Source of the DNA: Ectobius pallidus
Taxonomy: Eukaryota > Arthropoda > Insecta > Blattodea > Ectobiidae
Direction: 5' to 3'
DNA: 64,000 nt
NCBI GenBank assembly: GCA_964059195.1
Contig: CAXKWD010000003.1
Location: forward strand, 196,564,174 to 196,628,173
Shown here: piece by piece, positions 54,552 to 64,000 of the stretch
How the letters are laid out: each line of letters starts with the position of its first letter
How positions within the stretch are numbered: position 1 is the first letter of the stretch
The notes under the pieces: generated by a model
What the model saw: only the letters and a program-made list of their open reading frames with translations
What the model was told of the DNA's origin: nothing
The model's database searches: none
Made by a program: the position numbers and the translations under genes

Positions 54552-55317
54552 CTGGGCCCGGATTCTGATGACCTAAAATTTTTTGAAAAATGATCTATAA
54601 AATGACCCTAAATTTTAAAGAAAATGACTTAATAATTATAAAGAATAACCTAAAAACTGATATTTTATTTATAAAAAATTATTATTGTACACACAAAGTT
54701 ATAGACTAGTTTGTACATAATCGTAAAAATTGTAAATAACTGTATTGTTGTGAATGTTCTTTTCTCACGGAAATTTATACTGGCACTGAGGCACAGGTGA
54801 GTCAAAATTCGGCACATCCTTTTGTGGTCTGTGGATTATATTGTTGTTTATTGATGGTAAACAGTAGTTTGCACTCTCTAATCCAAGCAGGTGGCAGACC
54901 CTGGTGCCAAGTCAATCTAATAACAATAGCAATATAATACAAAATTTTGGCGTTTCTTTTATTCTCATTTCCGTCTGAGACATGTCAACAATTTAACGCC
55001 GAATTTGTCCTTCTTGCATTCAACAAACAACACTCCAAAGACAGCACCGCTAGCGACGATACGGACGAAAGTAGCACACTCAATGTAAATACATGAAAAT
55101 GACTAAATAAGGAAGCAAATGACATGAAAATGACAAAATAATGACCTAAAATTGAAATAAATGCCCTTAAAATATAAAATTGCATAAAATGACAAAAAAT
55201 GACCTAATAAAAATGCATTTCTATAATCTAGAGGCCATGATTAGGATTCATTCCCAAGTTGGCAATGTCTATGCAGCATTAATAAAAAGATGACATGTCA
55301 TTAGAATCCGGGCCCTG
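54552..55317. mobile_element. hAT-like MITE with perfect 8-bp target duplication
   Basis: Flanked by CTGATAAG at 54544-54551 and 55318-55325. Ends CTGGGCCCGGATTCTGATGA and (reverse complement) CAGGGCCCGGATTCTAATGA. The interior repeats AAATGACCTAAAA-type words near both ends. 766 bp, no transposase. Confidence 0.92.
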
Positions 55318-55325
55318 CTGATAAG

Positions 55326-55696
55326 TAATTTATGCTACAGCATGCTAGCTCTCCTGGCAGCTTACAGATCTTACGTTCATAAGAAAGAATCATAGATTCC
55401 TGATTCTGAAACATTTGTAATCAGCGAATTCTGAATGTTACTGGTACACACCTCTTCGATCGCGGAAAAAAGCAATAATACGAAATGTGCTTATTTCATG
55501 TGATAGAGACACATGTCTATCTCTACCCAGTAATTCTTCTTAAGATATGCTTGGGAAGTTTGCTTTAGTTTGCTGCCGTTAATAAGAATGAACGTGTTAG
55601 CAGTCTGGAAAATTAGGTTTGTTTCAACAGTGGTTTCCAATATCCAATTGTTACATTGAATCAGCTTCCTTCTGAATGAAACCGCTCCATAAAACC

Positions 55697-55733
<37 letters not shown>

Positions 55734-55923
55734 GTTGTTCCTGTTCTTGTTATTGGTATTACAGGTTTTCTTTGTTACTCTCCTTGGGGCCAATATCTTA
55801 AAATTCTTCTCAGGTTGAATTTTCATCCCAGTATTTCCCTATTGTTCAATAACTCACGGCGACCAAAAAACCCTGTGCAATAGTGCAATTGATAAAAGAA
55901 CTTCATGACAATCACTGCACTTC
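55326..55923. repeat. Unassigned with (ATT)n microsatellite
   Basis: (TTA)n at about 55697-55732. The minus ORF with an Asn run is its translation. A LINE end next to it was looked for and not found. Confidence 0.45.
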
Positions 55924-56310
55924 TTCTACAGTGCGTTCCACGTAAGAGTTGGCCAATCATGCGAGTTTTATGCGTCGCGGCGGCTACACCTCCAACTCCC
56001 GAGCGATCGGGAGAAATATAAATGCAAATAAAGCGGCTAACGGTGTAATGATTCAGGATCTCATGATTACAGTTAAAATTACAACCATGTACCATGTACC
56101 TCATCACAAGAGATGTTGGAAATGTCCTACTCTTCCATCCACACAGCACTGGCACCATTTTAGGAAATTCTGTTTCACGGCCATAAGTTCAGCTTCCGAG
56201 ACAGAGTTAATTTCTCTTGTGACATTGTCTTTAAGTTTTTTTTAATTAATGGAGGTTTGAACTGTACACTTTATTTTTTAAGTTCCCGCATAAGCAATAG
56301 CCACATACTG

Positions 56311-56434
56311 TTAGAAGAACTTAAAGACAATATCACAAAAGAAATGAACTCTATCTCGGAAGCTGAACTTATGTGCGTGAAAGAAAATTTCCTAAAATGG
56401 TGCCAGTTGCAACGCATTAAAAGGATTTGGTAAT
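56311..56434 (+). pseudogene. Transposase C-terminal scrap
   Basis: Reads LLEELKDNITKEMNSISEAE, then LMCVKENFLKWCQLQ and TAA. This resembles the end of insect Tc1/mariner-related DDE transposases (LK..I......I....L..V..NF..RC). The segment 56148-56240 is its inverted copy. Confidence 0.55.
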
Positions 56435-57799
56435 GATTTATTTATAATTTATTTTTATGAGTTAGGTTAGAAAATATATATCTTGCTTGTAAAATTAATT
56501 ATACACTAACTGACAGTCGAAGAGCGTTACTAATTACTTAATTCTTTATTCTTTATTTCTTTTGCAGCCCTGCATGAATATATTATCTTACTATAAAAAC
56601 TGAAACTGAAGAAATCTTGCCAGAAGCGAGTGGGCGTTACCTAGAGGCGAAGATCTTGGTTTACAAACATATGAGAACATGGGAGGCAGGTGTAAATATG
56701 AAATATCCCAGAACATAAACTCATAAATCAGATAACATGGGATTTATTGACAATATTTGTATCCACATATAAGAATATACCAAATGTAACACGTAATTAA
56801 GTAAATAACAATATGATAATAAAAATACTTGATTACCAGAAAATTCACACGACAAAGACTATTCCAAAGTCTGTACAATAATAATTACTGTTAATTCTAG
56901 AAAGCACCAGGAGTACTAGAATAAAAGTGAGTTGCCCTTAAATAAGGTTGGTAATAAAGAACTCAACAAACCGATGTCAGATTTATATGCTTACAGCAGA
57001 ATATACCCTATCCACAATTATAGCTGAACTCCTAACCTTGAAAAATCAATGTGAAATCCCAATGAAAAGAATAAATGACTAGAATAAATTAAATCCCCTG
57101 ATGCAAAGGATAAGTGAAAGGCAAATATACTGGAACAAGCGAATAAAAATAATTCAGATAAACAGTAATAAGGAGAGCCAAAGTATGGAATACTGAAGTA
57201 ACATTTAAATATCTATGGACTATAAGAATAAAGGGAGGGCAGACTAGAGAATACAAATATTTCAAAAATCCAAGATGAAACAGAGGAGCCTAAATCCATA
57301 TAAAGGATAGAAATATGTTTAAGTAGGCTATATCGCAATCTGAATATAAATTACAAAATATAATGATGGCAGAATGGAGAATAGAATGGATAGCCAAAAA
57401 TCAGATCCTCTATAGGAGGAATTTAATACATAAGAAAAACTTTATACAAGTCCAAAACGTTGGAAAACAACTCAAAACTGAGTAAATGTGCAATTGGGTC
57501 TATAAAAAGGTAACTGTACTTAAATATAATAATTTGAAGGGCTAAATGACACAACGGAAAATTTATTTATATAATTACAAGGGGAAACGATTTTAATATA
57601 GGCTACAAAAAAAGTGGGACAATATATTTTTTAAGCCTATAATGACTATCAGCAAGATTAATGCAAGCAAAATAATAACTAGTTAAGGAGGCATCTAAAT
57701 ATACTTATATCAGTAAGCAAATCCAACTGTTTATTGAAAAAGATCAAAAGGACTTCAGAATAATATTAACTATAGAGGATAAGGGTCATGACCAATTCC

Positions 57800-58270
57800 A
57801 TAGGAATATGCATATTTTACATTACTACCATATCATGTCACAACCCACAACTGGCTGATTTCTTTCCCCAAAAATAAGATTAAATAGCCTACAACCATAT
57901 TAATTTATAATATATGTAATGGTCATCCGAATATCTATTCTCAAAACCCATGTGCATATTTTGCATATCTACAATATATGATGGCATAGCCCAACACTGA
58001 CTAATTTCTTTCTCAAAGTAAGGTTAAATCTCATCAGGAATTTTAATTTATACTATCTGTAATGGTCATCAGGTAATCTAGTCTTAAAGGTTATATGCAT
58101 ATTTTGCATTAGTACAATATATCATGGCATAGTTCAAAACTGACTAATATCTTTCTGAAAGTAAGATTAAATCTCATACGGGAATTTTAATTTGTAATAT
58201 CTTTAATGGTCATCAACTACTCCTAAAATTCATATGCATATTTTACATGTATTTCGCATACTTTACAATT
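57800..58270 (+). repeat. Tandem array, ~143-bp unit, about 3.3 copies
   Basis: Units start TATGCATATTTT at about 57808, 57951, 58096 and 58235, each followed by AATATATGATGGCATAG-, GACTAATTTCTTTCT- and AATGGTCATC-type blocks. Copies differ by 10-20 percent by eye. No coding function. Confidence 0.75.
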
Positions 58271-59440
58271 ACTCCAAGGTCAACTCCCATGACACAAATA
58301 ATTTCTCCATAAGGACAACCTGACTGAAATGCTACAAAATTAAGTTAATAATGATACTTATGATTCCCACGGAAATCCCATAGGCTAGAATTTAGTGCAA
58401 TATAAGACAACTGGATCAGGACAAAAATACATTTACTGGATTAATAACCTGGTTAATACCACGAGGCATTTCTTATACATTTATATAGATATATAATACA
58501 CTGAGAAAACACACGCCTGTAACAGCTTTAAGCGAATACGAATGTTATGAAGTGCTTAATTTACTCTGGTAAAGATTACTAACGTCCAATATATAGATAT
58601 AGTTACTATCTTATATCATTACTTTACAAAGGCAAAAGTGATTGAGAAAAATGGAGGGCAATAAGCGAGTCGTTAGAGACATGGGAACAAAGGCGTGACG
58701 TCATCACTTCTAAGTGATGAAAAATCGCCGCCCACATCATGACATACATATCAAGGAATAATATACTCTGATCTGCAATGACATGGCACAAAATTAAATG
58801 AATAGCATATAGAAATCTTATATATAACTGATTCTCGAATAAACTGAATACAAAGTTAAAACTGCCTACAACTTTCTTTAAAGGTTGCCTTTCTTCAAAG
58901 AATACAGAAATTACTACATGGTTTAACGAATAGTGCAGAAGGCAGAATTTTAGTTATGTGTGCGGAAGGCACCAATAGCAAATGCTTATGAATACATAAT
59001 TGATAGAAATTGCCACTCACGCGAAGAGAAGGAGGAATCCAGCTGGCTCGCCGCAGACAACTTTACACAAGGGTGTCCCCTCAATACCTGCAGTCTGCGA
59101 CGGGACGGCCTAGTGCCTCAATTCTCCGTGCAAGCGGCGCTAGTAGCACTCATTACGTAGACAGCCAGCCGTCAGAGTGGGAGGGATCGCGGCAATTCAA
59201 ACCAACGTTAAACAGTGTTGTGTGGATGCAACAGAAGGACATTTCCAACATCTCTTGTGATGAGGTATGTTGTTATTTTCATTTTAATTCCAACTGTAAG
59301 TGTGATAACCTGAATCATTACACCGATCGCGGCTTTATTTGAGAAGATATTTCACCCGATCGCTCGGGAGTTAGAGCTGTGGCCGCCTCGACGCAAAATC
59401 CCGCGCGATTGGCCAACTCGTACGTGAAACACATTGTAGA

Positions 59441-59834
59441 ATGCACGTGAGAAAGCAGGAAAGTAGAGTTTTAATTGCTATCCTGTATATGAAGTATGTA
59501 TTCATCCTATCGCCCCGTTGTAGGGCCTCCAAGTAAATGGTTTCAGTACTAATGACTAATTTAGTTACAATTACTTTTTAGAGAAGACAGAGGGGGTGGA
59601 ACCGTCGCCTTAATAACCCAGAGAGAAACTAAGGTAATACTTGGACGTCAAAGGGCCTAGGTTTTTGGTCCAGAGGCTCTAATTTAGGTTTGCAGTTCTT
59701 TAACGTGCCATATATCTAAGAAAAGCCCCAGTTTAAATTCCCTATCGGAGGACTCAGTGGCGAGGATTTTTACATCTTGAAAAACTTCCTTGTTTGAACC
59801 CGCTACCTGAGGATCTAAAGGCAAGAATGCTACC
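59441..59834. other. Unassigned
   Basis: TTTGAACCCGCTACCTGAGG near 59793 looks B-box-like but no A box could be paired with it. Confidence 0.4.
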
Positions 59835-59839
59835 GATAC

Positions 59840-59872
<33 letters not shown>

Positions 59873-60857
59873 TTTATTGTCGTAGACATAATAAATGTAT
59901 GGAGAGTGTCAAGGTTTCCTCTAATACTAGCATAAAAAATTAAAATTAGTTTAGGCCTATTACTTAAAAGTTATGTGATTTAAAAGGCCTACGCGTGCAT
60001 CCTCCAAACTGTAGGGGCATATCTGTATTAAAATAGATTTGATATGTTTTTAAATGGTAATAAATTTAGCGTCTTGGTATTAGCAGTCAAACTATTATAT
60101 AATTGTAAACCAAGAACCATATATGTTTTACTAATTGTAGATACAGTATGACGGTGTACAGATATTATTTTTATATCTTGTGTCATAATTATGATAGTCA
60201 CTATTTTTCTGAAATTCAGATGAGTTTAAATGAACAAGTTTCAAAACATACAAAGCATATACTGTTAACAAGTTGTATTTCATAAAATATTCCCTACATG
60301 AAGTCCTGTGGTCAACACCTGTTATGCATCTGACGATACGTTTCTGGACAGTAAATACATCATTTAACATGGCTGCAGACCCCCAAAATCAAATACCGTA
60401 CGATAATCTAGACTCAACTTGTGCGTAGTAGAAAGAAAGTGTCTTGTTATAGTCAAGAATTGTTCTCAGAATCCTGATCTGATAGCAGACACTATTTAAT
60501 TTCAAAATTAAATTCACACAATGGTGTCTCCAGGACATATGTTGATCAAATTCAATACCCAAAAACTTAGTGGATTCCAATATTACTTATCTAGCTATTT
60601 ATTTTGAATACCAATGCTAATGTCTTTCAAGTTTTTCTTCTGTGGATTATGAAAATGAATAAATCCAGTTTTATTAAGATTCAAATAAAGAAGATTGTTA
60701 TCATACCAGGTTTTTAAACCTTTTTAATAACTCATTACACTTTGTTTCAAGACGCTGTTCACTTTCATCGTATAATTAATAATACAACCGAGGTGTCATC
60801 AGCAAACATACATAAAAAGTAGTCTTTCAAATATTTAGGTAAATCGTTAATATAATT
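59835..60857 (-). mobile_element. LINE fragment with FADD box and trinucleotide tail
   Basis: Minus strand in order: INDLPKYLKDYFLCMFADDT (FADD catalytic motif near 60790-60800), LYLNLNKTGFIHFHNPQKK, KFLGIEFDQHMSWRHHC, ILRTILDYNKTLSFYYAQVE, SRLSYGI, FTVQKRIVRCITGVDHRTSC and YDTRYKNN. 3' tail (TTA)n on the element strand at 59838-59870. Several stops; 5' end cut at 60857 by another LINE. Confidence 0.85.
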
Positions 60858-61524
60858 ATAGTATCATCATCAACTTCATGGCATAAGCCTTCTGGCCTGT
60901 TCCGGTTCTTGATTCCATCGCCTTCTTTGTCTTCCTTGGGATCTCTTGCCTACAGGTGCATATTTATAGGCTCTTTTGGGTACTCTACTCTCTTCCATTA
61001 TTTCTAGATGCGGAATCCATTCTGTTCTGCATATGTTTTAACTTTATCTAGGAGGGATGTAATTTGATATTCTCTACGTATATCTTCACTTCTAATGTGC
61101 ATCCCTTTACTGCTCTCAAAAATTTCACATCTGATGAATTTATTCTGCTTTCATCCCTTTTATTCAGCACCCATCAATCACTGCCATATAATAATGATGG
61201 TACGGCCATCGTTTTATAAAATTGTAATTGAGTCTTCTTCCTGGTTTCGTTTCTTAGCGTTCTTAGCTATAATTGTTCCACACATACTTCGAGATTTTCA
61301 TTTGCACGTCTTTACGTCTTTATCATAATTATAAGAAATCTGATTACCAAGATAGTTAAAATGTGAAATTTGCTTCAATATTATGTCATCTATTACAATT
61401 TTTGACGTAATTGGATCTTCCCCTTAAAAGCCATGACATGAAGGCTATTTATATAAGCATTCATGAGCCACAGATTATTGTCTCTGTTGGACACTACATG
61501 AGAATATTATAGGAGAAAAATTCC

Positions 61525-61596
61525 TCCGGCACCGGGACTTGAACCCAGGACCTTTGACTATTCGCGCCAATGCTCTACCAACTGAGCTAAGCCGGA
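61525..61596 (-). ncRNA. tRNA-like sequence (anticodon-position GAA), SINE-borne
   Basis: 72 nt folding as a cloverleaf: TCCGGCT/TGCCGGA acceptor with one mismatch, GCTC/GAGC D stem, anticodon loop GCGAATA, T-arm with GGTTCAAGTCC. Position 33 is C instead of U and one anticodon-stem pair is lost (AGTCAA), so it is not a functional tRNA. Confidence 0.6.
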
Positions 61597-61989
61597 GCTC
61601 AGTTCACAGCGCCAGATGGAACTTCTCTCCTATGACAGATTGCCCTAATGGTCTATCTCACAGACAGACAAGTTATGTCATATGCAGTACTGTGAGGCAC
61701 ACTAAGTAGTGATTCAAGTCCCGGTGGGTTCAAGTCCCGGTGCCGGAGGAATTTTTCTCCTATAATATTCTCATGTAGTGTCCAACAGAGACAATAATCT
61801 GTGGCTCATGAATGCTTATATATCTGTCTTGAATGTTAACTGTACAATAACAGTGGGGGCCCGGTCACAAAAATCACTACTTAGTGTGCCTCACAGTACT
61901 GCATATGACATAACTTGTCTGTCTGTGAGGTAGACCATTAGGGCAATCCGTCATAGGAGAGAAGTTCCATCTGGCGCTGTGAACTGAGC

Positions 61990-62061
61990 TCCGGCTTAGC
62001 TCAGTTGGTAGAGCATTGGCGCGAATAGCCAAAGGTCCTGGGTTCAAGTCCCGGTGCCGGA
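61990..62061 (+). ncRNA. tRNA-like sequence (anticodon-position GAA), SINE-borne
   Basis: As the reversed copy, with an intact TTGGC/GCCAA anticodon stem. A box TAGCTCAGTTGG and B box GGTTCAAGTCC are perfect, so pol III transcription is plausible. C33 and the dispersed family copies argue for a SINE head, not a working tRNA-Phe gene. Confidence 0.6.
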
Positions 62062-62130
62062 GGAATTTTTCTCCTATAATATTCTCATGAAGGCTATTAT
62101 TTTAATATCCACTCTTGTGAATGATATTTT

Positions 62131-63217
62131 TGTTGGCGTGGAGGGGTGGGATGTATGGTGAAGTTTATTTTGAAACGAGGTGTGTTTATTGTAAAAACAA
62201 GTGAATGGATTCCGGAAAGGCAGATGGCGATGTATTTTAAGACTCTGTTTACAGTTTTCTCAAGCGATAGCTCTACTTCTCTTGAAGGAACTCAGAGCAT
62301 TAAAAATTACGAGTGGAAGGACAAAGATAAATAAAAATTTCCTTCTCCCCGCTGCCAGCCGTGTGATATAGTAGGAACAGAGGAAGAAAATCTGCGCATC
62401 CTTTGTACAGTATTGTATGGATTTATATCGCTTACTGTGCAATTTTTAATACACGCTTTCTGAGAAAAACTCCACCCTTGTGGCTATTTCTTAACGTTAA
62501 TATCTTACCTTACGGATGGGACAACATTTGAAGGGTAAAAGAGAAGAAAGGGGAAGGTCAACGAAAATTGGAAATTGAGTTATCAAGCCCATCTGGTAAC
62601 TGTATTAGCAATATGATAAAACTCACGTGCAATTTAAATTGAAGTAAATACATTTAATTTAATTACTCAAAATTATCTTACTTATGTTTTTTAAAATTCA
62701 TTTTAAGACAAAAGAAAGAAATCAATGGGAAGCCAAGATTATAAGATGTTGCTGGTAGAAGCATCATATCTATTTCCTTTCTCAACTGAAAATGGGTGAA
62801 AAACTGAACTTATTTCTAACAACCAGCTATTGTATGCATCAGGTACGCAAATACTTTAACTGACTCATCCCTAAGCCTAGCCCGAAATACTATATTCGTC
62901 GCTAAATCTTTACTTTGCTTACTTGATACATAAATAGCTAATTTAATACCGGTACATTTTTATTATGATTTCTCTGTGATAATAACGAACTTATTAAAAT
63001 TCTTTTAAATGAACAGACCTAATTGAAGCCTATAAGAGCATTAAACTTATTTCATCAATTGGAATAACCAGACCTCGGTACAAGGTCACAAAGTTAAGAG
63101 ACTAACGTTTGGAATGCACAGAGTATAGGTGACGTCGGATGGGGTGACACAGTGAGCGTGCAGTCTGTTTCAAAACAAAAGTTTACTACATTCTTAATAT
63201 ATTGGTAATGGTAGTGG
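62131..63217. other. Unassigned
   Basis: ORFs of 60-62 codons on both strands, no motifs. No feature supported. Confidence 0.4.
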
Positions 63218-63254
63218 AAGTGTTTATTTCATTAAAATAATGAAATAAACACTT
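63218..63254. other. Perfect 16-bp hairpin
   Basis: AAGTGTTTATTTCATT, 5-nt spacer AAAAT, then the exact inverse AATGAAATAAACACTT. Could be a small MITE core or a transcribed hairpin; function unknown. Confidence 0.7.
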
Positions 63255-63269
63255 GCTTTTCACATAGGG

Positions 63270-63955
63270 CAAAACCGGGTGACGCGCCGCACTTTTGTGT
63301 AAATTCGTCTACCTCAAAACAGGATTGAATATTCTGAAAACTCTTTTTGAGATTCCAAGCTATGATCTTCCCTCCCTTTATTTCAACAACGAAAATATTT
63401 ATAATATAATAATTAAATATGTAAATACAATTATTAAATTGAAAGACAAAGCGGGAGAGATGCCGCTTTACAGGGTGCTATGCCGCACGTATGGGAGACA
63501 TGCCGCATTCATAATAACAGTCTAAATTTACATCAAAGGCACGTGTAAAACAAAAGAGAACCTATCTACACAATCTCTGGACATGGGAGACTAGCCTTTT
63601 TTCATTTTCTGTATCAAATAATCCTTCAGGCCCAAGTGAGGGTTTTCCCAATTTCCTGTGTCCATGCGCCTACGAATAGTCCTCTCTGGCATAAGATAGC
63701 AACTTTCGGCTTCCCGAATCTAAATTTCCCATGCCTTAATTCGCCGAACAGCTTCTTGTAGGTCATTGTCATTCCATAGGCCACAATGTTTAGCTCCTTC
63801 CCTTCCCCTATACCTAGTTGACATGTTTATTGTTGAAAAGAGCAAAAAAAATAATTTTGGGGGGTAATTATACTGCAAGACATTGTGCGGCGTGTCACCC
63901 TTGAAAGCTATGCGGCATGTGACCCAAAACTCAGGGACACGTGCCGCACTTATCT
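63270..63955. repeat. Cluster of GTGCGGC(A/G)TGT(C/G)ACCC-type motifs
   Basis: Forms of the motif occur near 63277 (reverse), 63460, 63481, 63500 (reverse half-sites GCCGCA), 63886, 63910 and 63940. The outermost copies are inverted relative to each other, as expected for ends of a DNA element of about 650 bp containing the transposase scrap at 63560. Confidence 0.5.
63560..63821 (-). pseudogene. Pogo/jerky-like HTH-psq transposase N-terminal fragment
   Basis: The minus strand from ATG at 63821 reads MSTRYRGREGAKHCGLWNDN, DLQEAVRRIKAWEI, a TAG, IREAESCYLMPERTIRRRMD and GLFDTENEKRLVSHVQRLC. The pattern L..AV..I..GE.SIREA...Y.IP..TIRRR is the psq-type DNA-binding helix-turn-helix of pogo/CENP-B-like transposases. 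One in-frame stop breaks it; the nuclease domain is not in the window. It could instead be an exon of a domesticated gene, but the stop argues against this. Confidence 0.65.
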
Positions 63956-64000
63956 GTAGAGTTTATTGTTATTGTTGTTATGGCGAACTTCACTCACAAT

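Larger units (their letters stand above)
55924..59440. mobile_element. Long-inverted-repeat element, 3.5 kb
   Basis: Left arm 55924-56150 and right arm 59216-59440 are inverted copies: GAGTTGGCCAATC, AACTCCCGAGCGATCGGG, GGTGTAATGATTCAGG, and CTCATCACAAGAGATGTTGG with AAATGTCC. The interior holds a transposase C-terminal scrap (56311-56434) that is itself duplicated inverted at 56148-56240, a long AT-rich filler, and a tandem array (57800-58270). Confidence 0.7.
61450..62085. mobile_element. Palindromic tRNA-derived composite with 13-bp target duplication
   Basis: Flanked by CATGAAGGCTATT at 61437-61449 and 62086-62098. It contains a tRNA-like unit reversed (61525-61596), a 3' half repeated forward (61725-61830) and a whole unit forward (61990-62061). 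The outer 210 bp are inverted copies (e.g. GAGAATATTATAGGAGAAAA). A 30-kb-distant relative is at 30618-30810. Confidence 0.85.
60858..62130 (-). mobile_element. LINE fragment split by a tRNA-like palindrome
   Basis: Minus strand: VMAFKGEDPITSKIVIDD (about 61390-61440), ISHFNYLGNQISYNYDKDV, a TILYG-type segment (QFYKMAVPSLLYGSD), ESRINSSDVKFLRAVKGC, NGFRI and RDPKEDKEGDGIKNRNRP, ending at about 60860. The order matches the region between YADD and the C-terminus of RTE/CR1-like ORF2 proteins. Frameshifts throughout. The insertion at 61450-62085 divides it just upstream of VMAFKG. Confidence 0.75.

Noticed and set aside
55491..55826. Asn-rich minus ORF
   Set aside because: Translation of the (ATT)n microsatellite; no flanking protein motif.
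57800..58270. CRISPR array
   Set aside because: Contiguous diverged 143-bp tandem units, no short repeats with unique spacers; eukaryotic context.
63295..63525. 76-codon ORF on plus
   Set aside because: Low-complexity Ile/Asn-rich, overlaps the repeated GCCGCA motifs, no family resemblance.

Overview
This window reads as repeat-saturated nuclear DNA of a large-genome insect. A hemimetabolous or cockroach/termite-like lineage is my best guess, from the repeat vocabulary only; there is no species marker. There are no operons, bacterial promoters, rRNAs or CRISPR arrays. Most short ORFs are shadows of decayed transposable elements (TEs).

The one convincing host gene is on the minus strand at 41.4-47.0 kb. 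A coding exon of 183 residues, coiled coil throughout (46474-47022), has consensus splice sites and joins in phase 0, across a 3.1-kb intron, to an exon with about 19 ankyrin repeats (41380-43389). The predicted chain is about 852 residues. The ankyrin array is highly homogenised, and just past its stop lies a frameshifted relic of a further repeat, so the C-terminus looks recently truncated.

The rest is layered mobile DNA. (1) LINE 3' fragments occur at 3.1, 4.5, 6.2, 15.6, 20.3, 23.5, 24.4, 33.4, 35.7, 38.9, 51.7, 54.2, 59.8 and 60.9 kb; many end in (TTA)n. (2) tRNA-derived SINEs of several families lie at 7.0, 14.7, 18.7, 23.2, 26.6, 28.6, 30.6, 32.8, 50.0, 51.0 and 61.5-62.1 kb. (3) Four hAT-like elements with 8-bp target duplications (20.9, 29.2, 49.0, 54.6 kb) share termini. 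(4) Two PIF/Harbinger-type elements with TTA duplications lie at 22.5 and 45.4 kb. (5) Mariner and pogo relatives and palindromic derivatives lie at 16.1, 25.0-26.0, 27.4-30.0, 36.6, 37.9, 40.0, 52.1 and 63.6 kb. (6) A Penelope-like remnant at 13.5-14.05 kb has hammerhead-like inverted repeats.

Elements I cannot assign include a hairpin-capped family with an AT-rich variable core (7.9, 9.4, 16.4, 47.6 kb); three broken copies of a conserved Cys-rich protein family (0.45-2.1, 19.4, 44.0 kb); a 1.3-kb element carrying eight copies of a 17-bp motif (49.26-50.55 kb); and a palindromic tRNA-like composite bounded by a 13-bp duplication inside a LINE (61.45-62.09 kb).

Insertions nest several levels deep, so relative ages can be read. 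For example, a duplicated segment at 48-53.6 kb is split by a hAT element, a SINE and a LINE; the LINE is split by a pogo-type element, and that by another inverted-repeat element.
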